33,899 nt of DNA, taken from contig JAFSZN010000089.1 in NCBI GenBank assembly GCA_017455665.1, positions 1-33,899 on the forward strand. The letters run 5' to 3'. This document shows positions 6,465-14,950 of the stretch, in pieces. Below the pieces are notes generated by a model. The model did not search any database. It was not told the DNA's origin and worked only from the letters and a program-made list of their open reading frames with translations. This DNA is from Lentisphaeria bacterium (GTDB lineage: Bacteria > Verrucomicrobiota > Lentisphaeria > Victivallales > UBA1829). Made by a program: the position numbers and the translations under genes. How positions within the stretch are numbered: the first letter of the stretch is position 1; each line of letters opens with the position of its first letter.

Positions 6465-7394
6465 TTATGGATTTCGGGATGATACTTTTTTCTTTAATCC
6501 ATCAGGTTCCATATTGGAATCATCGCTTTCGTAGTAGTAAGAATAATCTATCCCTTTCATAAAAAGCTCACGATTATCTATTTTGTTCGTCAAGGCCGCA
6601 CGAAGCAATGATTTCAGATGGGAACTGTTGTCTACGCTTTCTCTCATGGCGCTCAAATACTCGAATTTATCAATTTTGCTCCAGTCTACGCATTTTTTCA
6701 GGGTGCGCTTGAGCATCAGATCAAGCCAGATTCTCGTACTGCGTCCATTCCCTTCCATAAACGGATGCGCTATGTTCATTTCAACGTATTTATCCGCGAT
6801 CTGGTCAAAAGTGGTTTCCGGCATGGACTCTATAATGGGAAGCGTGGTTCCGAAATGGCGCGCATTGGCAAAAGCAAACCCGCCTTTGCTGATGTTCCTG
6901 TCGCGGATTTTGCCGGCAAATTCGTAAAGGCCGCCAAAAATATAGGCATGGATCTGCTGAAGGCACTCAACAGTACCCGGTTCCAGAGAAGACAGCAAAC
7001 CGCTTTCGAAGAGGTCATACGCTCTCTTTTTGCTTTGCCCGTCTATTGTATTGTCACTGTACAGGAACCAATCCAGAAACTTCGATGCCTTTGTATTGGG
7101 AAAGCTTTTGGCAAGCTCAATGATCCCGGCGCTGTCCAGACAATCGGTTGAACGGGATCTGCCATCGGAACCGGGAAGACGCATTGGTTTTACGACATTG
7201 ATTAACTGGTCTTTTTCCTTTTTCAGCTTCCCCTTCAGGTATTTCCAGTAGTTGCGGGTCTTCCCGACATCATCCTGCTCATTGAGCACAGCAACAATAT
7301 CCAGAACGGAAAACCACCATTTGCTGTTTTGAACATCCCAGACAGCCCGGACTTTTTGCTTTCCGTAATGTCGTACTGATATTTTGACAATCAT
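6465..7394 (-). CDS. Fic-domain protein with an N-terminal Bro-N-like domain
   Basis: This 309-residue protein has two parts. Residues about 12-112 resemble the Bro-N domain of phage antirepressors (AVWDVQNSKWWFSVLDIVAV, then RNYWKYLKGKLKK and the DSAGIIELAKSFP segment), which often binds DNA. Residues about 135-285 are a Fic domain with the intact motif HPFMEGNGR (210-218) and catalytic H210. Fic enzymes usually transfer AMP to Tyr, Ser or Thr of a target protein. No separate antitoxin gene or inhibitory-helix motif was recognised. ATG 7394 is used because a longer frame to 7571 would run through the phosphatase gene. It starts 17 bp after the phosphatase stop, has A+T-rich codon use and lies between duplicated phosphatase tails. 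Confidence 0.88.
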   Translation of the reverse strand: MIVKISVRHYGKQKVRAVWDVQNSKWWFSVLDIVAVLNEQDDVGKTRNYWKYLKGKLKKEKDQLINVVKPMRLPGSDGRSRSTDCLDSAGIIELAKSFPNTKASKFLDWFLYSDNTIDGQSKKRAYDLFESGLLSSLEPGTVECLQQIHAYIFGGLYEFAGKIRDRNISKGGFAFANARHFGTTLPIIESMPETTFDQIADKYVEMNIAHPFMEGNGRSTRIWLDLMLKRTLKKCVDWSKIDKFEYLSAMRESVDNSSHLKSLLRAALTNKIDNRELFMKGIDYSYYYESDDSNMEPDGLKKKVSSRNP

Positions 7395-7411
7395 AACGCA
7401 ATCAATCCGGC

Positions 7412-8209
7412 TTACGCCTGGTAGTAGCACGCCACTGTGACGTTGTCGTAGCCGCCGCGTTTCAGGGCGATGGCGATCAGCTCGCGCACGGCTTCCTGCG
7501 CGGAATGGATGCAGTTCATGACCTCGCGGATCTCCGGGTCGGAGGCATGACACATCAGGCCGTCGGAACACACGATGAACTTGTCGCCGTGCTTGCGGTC
7601 GAAGATACGGACATCAGGGTCCAGGCGGCGCTGCTGTCCGATCGACTTGTAGATCACGTGCGACATCGGGTGAACTTTCGCGTCGGCTTCCGTCATCGCG
7701 CCCTCGCGGACCCATTTCTGCACGAGCGAATGATCCTCGGTGAGGAGTTCGATCCCGCCGTCGCGGAACCGGTACACGCGGCTGTCGCCGGCGTGTGCGA
7801 CCACGATCTGGTCCTGAAGCAGCGCGGCGGCGGCGACGGTCGTGCCCATGGGCGCGGAGAGCGTGCCCTGGTCGGCGTTGATGCCGTACACGGTCCGGTT
7901 GATGTCCTCCAGCGCGGTCCGGAAGAACCCGGCGGTCGCGTCCGCGCGCGGCATCAGCCTCGCGGTGAAGCGTTTCCACTGCGCCAGCAGGCTTTTCGCC
8001 GTGAACTGGCTGGCGAGTTCGCCGCCGCTGTTCCCGCCCACGCCGTCCGCCACGAAGAGCAGCGCGCAGCCGTTTCCGGAGTCGGCGAACGTGCCGAAAC
8101 TGTCCTCGTTGTGGTCGCGCTGGAACCCCGGATGGGAGTCGGCGGCGACGCACGACGCGGAGGCCGGGAAAAGCTCGATGACCTGCGTTCTGGATGGCGA
8201 ATCCAGCAT
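7412..8209 (-). CDS. PP2C-family Ser/Thr protein phosphatase
   Basis: The 265-residue protein is one soluble PPM/PP2C domain with its metal-binding aspartates: RDHNEDSFG (31-39), FVADGVGG (about 52-59), VCSDGL (about 218) and GGYDNVTV (about 251). It lacks extra sensor or membrane segments, like the stand-alone phosphatases that act against bacterial Ser/Thr kinases or in forkhead-associated signalling. ATG 8209 is preferred since AGGA lies 7 bp before it; an in-frame ATG at 8236 has no ribosome site. Its last 22 codons are duplicated at 6219-6285, and the copy next to this gene may have been brought in with the Fic cassette. No kinase gene is nearby. Confidence 0.88.
   Translation of the reverse strand: MLDSPSRTQVIELFPASASCVAADSHPGFQRDHNEDSFGTFADSGNGCALLFVADGVGGNSGGELASQFTAKSLLAQWKRFTARLMPRADATAGFFRTALEDINRTVYGINADQGTLSAPMGTTVAAAALLQDQIVVAHAGDSRVYRFRDGGIELLTEDHSLVQKWVREGAMTEADAKVHPMSHVIYKSIGQQRRLDPDVRIFDRKHGDKFIVCSDGLMCHASDPEIREVMNCIHSAQEAVRELIAIALKRGGYDNVTVACYYQA
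7413..7479. repeat. Right copy of the 67-bp direct repeat, within the PP2C 3' end
   Basis: This is the in-place copy, forming the last 22 codons of the phosphatase gene. It matches 6219-6285 at 64 of 67 positions, and the differences do not change the protein. Confidence 0.85.
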
Positions 8210-8279
8210 GGTCCCGTCCTGTTTGCGTGTTGACATGTCGGTTCTGCGGTTGGAGGTTGGTTGAAAAGCGATTGTTTCT

Positions 8280-8307
8280 AATGTATCACGTTTTCAGGGA
8301 AAAGCAA
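8280..8307 (-). promoter_or_regulatory. Promoter of the PP2C phosphatase gene
   Basis: Read leftward, TTGCTT (8307-8302) and TACATT (8285-8280) are spaced 16 bp apart, in the gap after the flippase-like gene. Confidence 0.45.
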
Positions 8308-8323
8308 GTCGTTTTCGGGCAAA

Positions 8324-9418
8324 TCACGCCTTCGGAGCGCGTTTTCCCCGGTCGAAGATGAAGAAGAGCGAGCAGGACAGCGCCACGAGGAGCGTCACCA
8401 TCGTGACCAGGATCGGGATCACGCCGCTCTCCGTGTCGGTGAACCCCATCGCGGTCATCATCTCGGCGCAGGCGATGTCGCGCGTGCCGGTGCCGCCGAA
8501 GGAGCCGGGGATCGCCGCGATCGTCTGGCTCACGTTCGAGATCATGAGGCACGGCAGGAAATCCCGATGCGGCGCGCCCTCGAATCCGTTCGCCATCACC
8601 CACACGGGCAGGCTGAGCACGGGGAAAAAGACGAGCGTGGTGGCGGCGATCCAGCCGAGCAGGAGTTTCCAGCAGCGGCGGTACAGCGCCACGGCGTCCG
8701 CGGCGCGTTTGAACGTGTCCTTCGTGATGCGGTCGGCGATGTCAAGGAAGAATTTGAAGATTTTCACCTTGTACAGCAGGTCGCTGAAGAAGACGAAGAT
8801 GACCACGCACAGCAGCGCGCCGCAAATGGCGCACATCACCATCAGGCCGTGGCGCGATCCCTCCGGGAACCGCGCGATCGTGTCGCGGCAGATCAGGCAC
8901 GTCCCGAGCAGGGCGATCAGCAGCGCGCCGAGTCCGCACAGACGGTCCACGAAGATCGAAAACACCACGTTGAACTTGCCGCCGGGTGGCGTCCGCGTGG
9001 CGAGAATGCCCGCCTTCACCACGTCGCCGCCGACCGAGCCGCCCGGCAGGAACTGCGAGAAGAACATCCCCTGCATCTGGAGGCTGAACGCCTCGCGGAA
9101 GGAGCAGTTCACGCCCGCGGCGCGCAGGAGCGTGAACCAGCGGACGGCGGTCAGGGAGAGCTGGGTGTAGATGGCGAAGAACGCGGCGACGATGCACCAC
9201 GGTTTCACGAGCTTGAAGTCCGCCCACTTGATGTCGCGTGTGCAGACGATGTACGTGAGGATGCCCGCCGACACGCCGAACTTGAGGAGAAATTTCAGCG
9301 TCTTTTTCCAGGCGGGTTCCGGCTTTTTTTCCTCCGCGCCGGGCACGGCGGGTTCGGCGGCGGTTTCCGCCGTGACCGTGTTTTCGTTTTGAGATTCCTG
9401 AGGCAAAGATTCGTTCAT
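8324..9418 (-). CDS. UPF0104/LPG-synthase-type flippase-like membrane protein
   Basis: The 364-residue protein has a charged, Glu/Ala/Pro-rich N-terminal tail (about 1-38) and then about eight membrane helices. The motif FLPGGSVGGDVVKA (about 123-136) and AIPGSFGGTGTRD (about 298-310) are the two conserved re-entrant-like motifs of the lysylphosphatidylglycerol-synthase transmembrane family (PF03706, YbhN/UPF0104/AglD). Family members move or modify lipids or lipid-linked sugars; there is no C-terminal aminoacyl-transferase domain, so lysyl-PG synthesis is unlikely. AGGA 8 bp upstream supports ATG 9418. Its start overlaps the trmL stop by 4 bp (ATGA), so the two are translationally coupled. 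It is the last gene of the leftward pyrE-secA operon. Confidence 0.85.
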   Translation of the reverse strand: MNESLPQESQNENTVTAETAAEPAVPGAEEKKPEPAWKKTLKFLLKFGVSAGILTYIVCTRDIKWADFKLVKPWCIVAAFFAIYTQLSLTAVRWFTLLRAAGVNCSFREAFSLQMQGMFFSQFLPGGSVGGDVVKAGILATRTPPGGKFNVVFSIFVDRLCGLGALLIALLGTCLICRDTIARFPEGSRHGLMVMCAICGALLCVVIFVFFSDLLYKVKIFKFFLDIADRITKDTFKRAADAVALYRRCWKLLLGWIAATTLVFFPVLSLPVWVMANGFEGAPHRDFLPCLMISNVSQTIAAIPGSFGGTGTRDIACAEMMTAMGFTDTESGVIPILVTMVTLLVALSCSLFFIFDRGKRAPKA

Positions 9419-9900
9419 GGCAGTTTTCCTGTTCCCGGCAGGATCCGGCGCAGTCCCTCGTACACGGCGATCGCGGTCGAGTTGGCGAGATTCAGGCTCC
9501 GGTTGAAGTTACCCGGCATGGGAATGGTGTAGAATTGAGGTGCATACGTGTCGTGCAGATACTGCGGCAGGCCCTTGCTCTCGCTGCCGAAGACGAGGAA
9601 GGAGCCGCGTTCGAACGGGCAGTCCCAGTAGCACTGTTTCGCCTTGGTCGAGAAGAAATACATCGGCGCTCCGGCGGCGGTCTTCAGCACGGATTCGAAG
9701 TCCTCGTGGATGACGCAGTCCACATGCCGCCAGTAGTCCATCCCGGCACGCTTCAGGTGCGCGTCGTCGAACGAAAACGAGATGGGTTTCACCAGGTGCA
9801 GGCGGCATTCCGTGCAGCAGGCGATGCGTCCGATGTTCCCCGTGTTCTGGGGGATCTCGGGCGCGTGCAGGACGATGTGAAACAGAGGATTGGAGGGCAT
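9415..9900 (-). CDS. trmL: tRNA (cytidine/uridine-34-2'-O)-methyltransferase TrmL
   Basis: The 161-residue protein is a minimal SPOUT methyltransferase, close to E. coli TrmL in length (157). It shows the family blocks: IVLHAPEIPQNTGNIGR near the N-terminus, LVFGSESKGLP, then FYTIPM and RSLNLANSTAIAVYE, which form the trefoil knot that binds S-adenosylmethionine. TrmL methylates the ribose of the wobble base in tRNA-Leu isoacceptors. ATG 9900 is preferred over an in-frame TTG at 9918 because the protein then begins right before the conserved strand, as in relatives. It follows the Sel1-repeat gene by 22 bp and overlaps the next gene, so it is part of the operon. Confidence 0.9.
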   Translation of the reverse strand: MPSNPLFHIVLHAPEIPQNTGNIGRIACCTECRLHLVKPISFSFDDAHLKRAGMDYWRHVDCVIHEDFESVLKTAAGAPMYFFSTKAKQCYWDCPFERGSFLVFGSESKGLPQYLHDTYAPQFYTIPMPGNFNRSLNLANSTAIAVYEGLRRILPGTGKLP

Positions 9901-9922
9901 GGGGAAAGAATACTCCAAAAAG

Positions 9923-11203
9923 TTATTGACTCAGACGCCGCCGCGCCTCCACGTCGCCGTTTTTCGCCGCCTCGCGGTACAGCGCCAGCGCCTTTTCCAG
10001 GTCGACGTCGCATCCGATGCCGTTCTCGCAGCACACGGCGAGCTGGCGCTGGGCGGGGGCGCTGCCGTTGGACGCGGCACGGTTGAACCAGAAGAATGCG
10101 GCCTTTTCGTCTTTCGCGATGGGGCCGTCCTTTTTCAGGAAAAGCATGCCGAGTTCGTACTGGCAGGCGGGGTGTTCGAGCTGGGCGCCCCGGGAAAAGA
10201 GTTCGGCGGCAAGCTCGGGGTCCTTGTCGCCGCCGATGCCGTTGAGATTCCACGTGCCGAGGCGGTACAGCGCCTCCGGGCAGTCCTCGGCGGCGGAACG
10301 CTTGAGCCAGACGAGCGCGTCGTCCGTGCCCTTGCCCTCGACCTCGCCCGCGGCGATCATGTCGCCGTATTTGAGCATGGCGGCGGGCAGTCCCGCCTTC
10401 GCGGCGCGTTCGTAGCAGGCAAGCGCCTTTTTCGGGTCCGCCTTCACGTTGATGCCGAACTCGTAGCAGTAGCCCATGCGTGACAGGGACTCCAGGTTGC
10501 CCTTCGCGACCGCCGTTTCCAGCGCCTCGATCATCTTCTTGCCGTCGGGCACGGTGCCGAGCCCGGAGAAATAGCAGTCGGCGAGCACGCGCCAGGCGCG
10601 CGGCGGGGCGTCCGGGTTCTTCACGGCTTTGGAGACCAGCTCGAACGCCTCTTCCGCGTCCTTCGCGGACGCGTCGGCGGGACGGGCGATCAGGATGGCG
10701 GCGAGCTCGACCTGGGCGGGCAGATAGCCTCGGCCGGCGAGCGACCGGATCATCTTGCGTCCCTTTTCGGGGTCGCGGGCGGGGATGTCGGACTCCTTGA
10801 ACTTGCTGTGTTCCTCGACGGTGCGGAATTCCACGCCGTTCAGAAGGACCAGAGCGTATTTGTATTCGGCCGCTTCGCACTTCTTCTCGGCGGCCTTGCG
10901 GTAACATTCGGCGGCGGCGACGGGATCGCGGTCCACGCCGAGGCCATTTTCCAGGCAGAATCCGTAGTTGTACATCGCCTCGGGGATCTCATCGGCGGCC
11001 TTGCGGAACCAGTGCGCGGCGAGCACGGGATTCGCCTTGCGCGTCTCCGTGCCGTAGAAATACTCGTTGCCGAGCGCGAACTCGGATTTCGGGTCGCCGA
11101 GCAGCGCCTTCTCGCGGAGCTCGTCCTCGGCGGCGGAAATCCGAATACAAAAAACGGCGGCGCACCCGATCAGGAGCAAACAGAGTGTGTTGCGTCCGGC
11201 CAT
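9923..11203 (-). CDS. Secreted Sel1-like-repeat protein downstream of secA
   Basis: The 426-residue protein begins with a signal peptide (MAGRNTLCLLLIGCAAVFCI, cut probably after ISAA). The rest is about ten tandem Sel1-like repeats of 36-40 residues, with landmarks such as FALGNEYFYGTE, YNYGFCLENGLGV, ALYRLGTWNLNGIGGDKD and QRQLAVCCENGIG. Such a solenoid normally binds other proteins or cell-wall components; no enzyme domain is seen. It likely sits in the periplasm. ATG 11203 begins directly before the signal peptide; a longer frame upstream would overlap secA. The secA stop is 19 bp away, so it is co-transcribed. The function is unknown. Confidence 0.82.
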   Translation of the reverse strand: MAGRNTLCLLLIGCAAVFCIRISAAEDELREKALLGDPKSEFALGNEYFYGTETRKANPVLAAHWFRKAADEIPEAMYNYGFCLENGLGVDRDPVAAAECYRKAAEKKCEAAEYKYALVLLNGVEFRTVEEHSKFKESDIPARDPEKGRKMIRSLAGRGYLPAQVELAAILIARPADASAKDAEEAFELVSKAVKNPDAPPRAWRVLADCYFSGLGTVPDGKKMIEALETAVAKGNLESLSRMGYCYEFGINVKADPKKALACYERAAKAGLPAAMLKYGDMIAAGEVEGKGTDDALVWLKRSAAEDCPEALYRLGTWNLNGIGGDKDPELAAELFSRGAQLEHPACQYELGMLFLKKDGPIAKDEKAAFFWFNRAASNGSAPAQRQLAVCCENGIGCDVDLEKALALYREAAKNGDVEARRRLSQ

Positions 11204-11222
11204 GATGCACCGCCCGATGCGG

Positions 11223-14200
11223 TCACTTACCGCAGCATTTCTTGAATTTCTTGCCGGATCCGCAGGGGCACGGATCGTTCGGGCCGACCTTGTCCTCGTC
11301 GCGCTGGAACGGGACACCGGGCTCGGAACGCGGCGCCGCGGATTCCGGTTCGGGATCGGCGGGAACGGCCTGCGGCGCGGCATCGACCGGAGCCGGAGGC
11401 TCGGCGGAAGCGGTCGTGGAGCCGAGCTGGTCAACGGTCTGGTGGCTGAGGATGTACTGGCGGGCGGCCGGCACGAAACGCTCGAACGCCGCCAGGCTGG
11501 TGGCGGAACGGAAGATCTTGCCGATGATCTGCTGGTCGATGTCGTTCATGAGCTGTTCGAACAGGCGGAACGCCTCGCGCTTGTACTCGACCAGCGGGTC
11601 CTTCTGGGCGTAGGCGCGGAGCCCGATGCTGCCGCGGAGCTCGTCCATGCTGCGCAGGTGGTCCTGCCAGCGGGAGTCGATGGCGTCGAGCACGATCTGG
11701 CGTTCGAGCCACTTCAGCGCGACCGGGTCCTCGAGCGAGACCTTCAGGTCGTACATGTCGTGCACCTTCTTCAGGATGCGGTCGACCATCAGCTCGTTCG
11801 CGTTCTCGGCGGTCAGGTCCACGTCCAGGTCCTGCGCGAAGAACCCGAACGGGAACGAGTAGTTCAGCCAGGCGAGGAGCAGGTCGCGGTTGTACGGGTT
11901 CTTGATGTCGCCCGTGGCGGCCGCGAACGCCTCGTCCACGTGGCGTCCGACCTCGATCTCGATGATGTCGAATATCGCCTGTCGGCTGTCTTCCTTGAAC
12001 AGCGTGTCGTGGCGGAATCCGTAGATGACCTCGCGCTGCTTGTTCATCACGTCGTCATATTCGAGCGTGCGCTTGCGGATGGAGAAATGGTGCTGCTCCA
12101 CGCGGCGCTGGGCGGTCTCAATGGAACGGCTCAGGAGCGGATGCTGGAGCTCCTCGCCCTCCTCCATGCCGAACTTCTCCATGATCGTCACGATGCGGTC
12201 GGAGCCGAACAGGCGCATCAGGTTGTCCTCCAGCGACACGTAGAAATGCGACATGCCGGGGTCGCCCTGACGTCCGCAGCGTCCGCGCAGCTGGCGGTCG
12301 ATGCGGCGGGAGTCGTGGCGCGAACTGCCGAGGACCAGCAGGCCGCCGAGCTCTTCCACGCCGGGCTCGAGCTTGATGTCAGTGCCGCGGCCCGCCATGT
12401 TGGTGGCGACCGTCACGGCCCCGCGGCGTCCGGCGAGCGCCACGATCTCGGATTCGCGGGCGTGGTTCTTCGCGTTCAGCACGTTGTGCGGGATGTTCTT
12501 CATGAGGAGCATACGGCTGACCAGCTCGGAGTCCTCGACGGAGATGGTGCCGAGCAGGACGGGCTGTCCGCGCTTGTGCGCCGCCTCGGTCTCCGCCACG
12601 ATCGCGCGGAATTTCTCGCGCTTGGTCTTGAACACCGTGTCGTTCACGTCCTTGCGGATGCACGGGCGGTTCGTGGGGATCACGACCACGTCGAGCTTGT
12701 AGATCTGGTGGAACTCGTTCGCCTCGGTCTCGGCCGTGCCGGTCATGCCGGCGAGCTTCTTGTACATGCGGAAATAGTTCTGGATGGTGATCGTGGCGAG
12801 CGTCTGCGTCTCGCTCTCGATCTTCACATTTTCCTTCGCTTCGAGCGCCTGGTGCAGGCCGTCGCTGAACCGGCGGCCCGGCAGGATGCGTCCGGTGTGC
12901 TCGTCCACGATCAGGACCTTGCCATCCATGACGACGTAGTCCACGTCTTTCTCGAAGAGGCAGTAGGCGCGCAGGAGCTGGGAGATGTTCTGGAGGCGTT
13001 CGCTCTTCTCGGCGAAGGCTTCCTGGAACGCCCGGTGGCGCTGCAGCTTGGTCTGGTAGTCCGTCTTCGGGTCGTTGTCGATGTCGTGCAGGGAGTTGAG
13101 CAGGTCCGGCAGCACGAACGCGTCGGGATCGTTCGGGGAGATCGTGTTGCGGCCGCGTTCCGTGAGGTCCGCCTCGTGCTGTTTCTCGTCCATGGAGAAA
13201 TACAGGTCCTCCTGCACCTCCTGGAGCATGCCGCGGTTCTGGTCGCTGCGGACGAACGACTCGTAGCGTTCCAGCTTCTTGAGGATGTCGGCGTCCTCGA
13301 GGATGCGCGCGAGCATCTTGTGGCGGGGCATGCCGAACTTGACCTGCAGGAGCTTGCGGATCGCGCCGTCGAACTCCTCGTCGGTCGCCTTGCCCTCGTC
13401 GCGGCGGTCGATCGTGTCTTTCGCCTCCTTGAGCAGGCGGTCGCACAGCGATTCCTGCTTGCGGTACAGCGCGGCCACGAACGGCTGGAGCTTGTCGAAC
13501 TGGTGCGTGGAGACGTTCACCGGGCCGGAGATGATGAGCGGCGTGCGCGCCTCGTCGATGAGGATGGAGTCGACTTCGTCGACGATCACGTAGTAGTAAT
13601 CGCGCTGGACGAGCTGTTCCTTGCTGGTCGCCATGCCCATGTCGCGGAGGTAGTCGAACCCGAACTCGCTGTTCGTGCCGTAGGTGATGTCGCAGGCGTA
13701 CTGCGCCTTGCGCTGCGCGGAGTGCATGGAGTTCTGGATGCAGCCGACCGTGAGGCCGAGGAACTCGAACACGCGGCCGACCCACTGGGAGTCGCGGAGC
13801 GCGAGGTAGTCGTTCACGGTGACGAGCTGGCAGTTGTGGCCGGAAAGCGCGTTCAGGTACAGCGGCATGGTGGCGACGAGCGTCTTGCCTTCGCCGGTCG
13901 CCATTTCCGCGATCTTGCCCTGATGGAGCACGATGCCGCCGATGATCTGCACGTCGAACGGGATCATGTCCCACACGAGGTCGTGGCCGCAGACCTGGTA
14001 GGTGCGCCCGACCATGCGGCGGCAGGCGTTCTTCACGACGGCGAACGCCTCGCACATCATGGAGTCGAGCGACTCGCCCTTGGCGTAGCGGTCCTTGAAC
14101 TCCTGCGTCTTGGCTTTCAGCTGCTCGTCGGTGAGCGACTGGTACGATTCCTCCAGAGCGTTGATCTTCGCCACCAGGGGACGCAGCCGTTTCACGTCGC

Positions 14201-14246
14201 GTTCCGATTTGCTGCCGAATATCTTCTTAACGATCGTAGCAAACAT
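11223..14246 (-). CDS. secA: Preprotein translocase ATPase SecA
   Basis: SecA drives proteins through SecYEG. The 1007-residue product has Walker A ATGEGKT (116-122), Walker B DEVDSILIDEARTPL (223-237), motor segments such as KLAGMTGTAETEA, NMAGRGTDIKL and RCGRQGDPG, and a zinc-binding tail CPCGSGKKFKKCC near the C-terminus. It is about 100 residues longer than E. coli SecA; the additional part lies around residues 255-390, in the preprotein cross-linking region, a known trait of some PVC and Bacteroidota SecA proteins. The Met-Phe start with KIFGSKSERDVKRL matches relatives. It lies 100 bp after pyrE and directly before a secreted Sel1-repeat gene. Confidence 0.97.
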   Translation of the reverse strand: MFATIVKKIFGSKSERDVKRLRPLVAKINALEESYQSLTDEQLKAKTQEFKDRYAKGESLDSMMCEAFAVVKNACRRMVGRTYQVCGHDLVWDMIPFDVQIIGGIVLHQGKIAEMATGEGKTLVATMPLYLNALSGHNCQLVTVNDYLALRDSQWVGRVFEFLGLTVGCIQNSMHSAQRKAQYACDITYGTNSEFGFDYLRDMGMATSKEQLVQRDYYYVIVDEVDSILIDEARTPLIISGPVNVSTHQFDKLQPFVAALYRKQESLCDRLLKEAKDTIDRRDEGKATDEEFDGAIRKLLQVKFGMPRHKMLARILEDADILKKLERYESFVRSDQNRGMLQEVQEDLYFSMDEKQHEADLTERGRNTISPNDPDAFVLPDLLNSLHDIDNDPKTDYQTKLQRHRAFQEAFAEKSERLQNISQLLRAYCLFEKDVDYVVMDGKVLIVDEHTGRILPGRRFSDGLHQALEAKENVKIESETQTLATITIQNYFRMYKKLAGMTGTAETEANEFHQIYKLDVVVIPTNRPCIRKDVNDTVFKTKREKFRAIVAETEAAHKRGQPVLLGTISVEDSELVSRMLLMKNIPHNVLNAKNHARESEIVALAGRRGAVTVATNMAGRGTDIKLEPGVEELGGLLVLGSSRHDSRRIDRQLRGRCGRQGDPGMSHFYVSLEDNLMRLFGSDRIVTIMEKFGMEEGEELQHPLLSRSIETAQRRVEQHHFSIRKRTLEYDDVMNKQREVIYGFRHDTLFKEDSRQAIFDIIEIEVGRHVDEAFAAATGDIKNPYNRDLLLAWLNYSFPFGFFAQDLDVDLTAENANELMVDRILKKVHDMYDLKVSLEDPVALKWLERQIVLDAIDSRWQDHLRSMDELRGSIGLRAYAQKDPLVEYKREAFRLFEQLMNDIDQQIIGKIFRSATSLAAFERFVPAARQYILSHQTVDQLGSTTASAEPPAPVDAAPQAVPADPEPESAAPRSEPGVPFQRDEDKVGPNDPCPCGSGKKFKKCCGK

Positions 14247-14346
14247 GGATAGTCTTTCTGTGGTTCATCCGCCCGGCCGCCGCCTCGAAACGGGAAAAAG
14301 ATCCCCTCTCATTCCGAGCAGCGGAACGGAACGGTTCGATTCGGAT

Positions 14347-14925
14347 TCAGGATTTGCTGCCGGGGACGTCGATGGGCTGTCCGGCGCGGCACATGGGGCA
14401 CTCCTCCGCCGTGTAGGTCGGCAGGGAGAGCTTCAGCAGGCTGAAGAACGGGATGCCGCCGAACGACGCCTTGCCGCCGCTGCGGTCCGTGATGACCGCC
14501 ACCGCGACCGGATCGGCGCCGTGCGCGCGGACCAGGTCGATCGTCTGCTGGACGCGGCCGCCCTCGGTCACGACATCCTCCGCCACGATGACCTTCTCGC
14601 CAGGCTTGAGCCGGAAACCGCGCTTCAGGACGAGCTGGTCGTTCTCCTTGTCGGCGAAGATGGATTCGATGTGGAGGGCGCGGGCGATCTCCTGCCCGAC
14701 GAAAAGGCCGCCGACGGCCGGCGAAATGACGGTCTCGGCTTCGATCCCGGCTGCTTTGATGCGTGCGGCGAGTTCCTTGCAGAGCTCTTCCCCGACCCAC
14801 GGCTTCTTGAAGACGAGCGCGGCCTGGAAGAAACGGTTGCTGTGCTTCTTGCTGCGAAGCTGGAAATGTCCGGTCAGCAGTGCGCCGGCGGACTCGAATG
14901 CGGCGATGATTTCCTGGTCTGTCAT
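14347..14925 (-). CDS. pyrE: Orotate phosphoribosyltransferase
   Basis: The 192-residue enzyme joins orotate and PRPP to give orotidine-5'-phosphate in pyrimidine synthesis. The PRPP loop VIVAEDVVTEGG (112-123) is intact, and the N-terminal block TGHFQLRSKKHSNRFFQ and the SPAVGGLFVGQE segment (68-79) fit the PyrE family rather than other phosphoribosyltransferases. The C-terminus has a CPMC pair, ECPMCRAGQPID, seen in many PyrE proteins of this longer type. The start is 25 bp after the stop of the zinc-ribbon gene. It is the second gene of the leftward operon. Confidence 0.92.
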   Translation of the reverse strand: MTDQEIIAAFESAGALLTGHFQLRSKKHSNRFFQAALVFKKPWVGEELCKELAARIKAAGIEAETVISPAVGGLFVGQEIARALHIESIFADKENDQLVLKRGFRLKPGEKVIVAEDVVTEGGRVQQTIDLVRAHGADPVAVAVITDRSGGKASFGGIPFFSLLKLSLPTYTAEECPMCRAGQPIDVPGSKS

Positions 14926-14950
14926 GATGCGATGTACCCTTTTTCGGTGA

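Noticed and set aside
11067..14252. A long open frame opposite secA (over 1000 codons)
   Set aside because: It is the antisense shadow of secA, produced by GC-rich codon bias; it has no family motifs and is dominated by repeats of Val, Leu, Glu, Arg and His.
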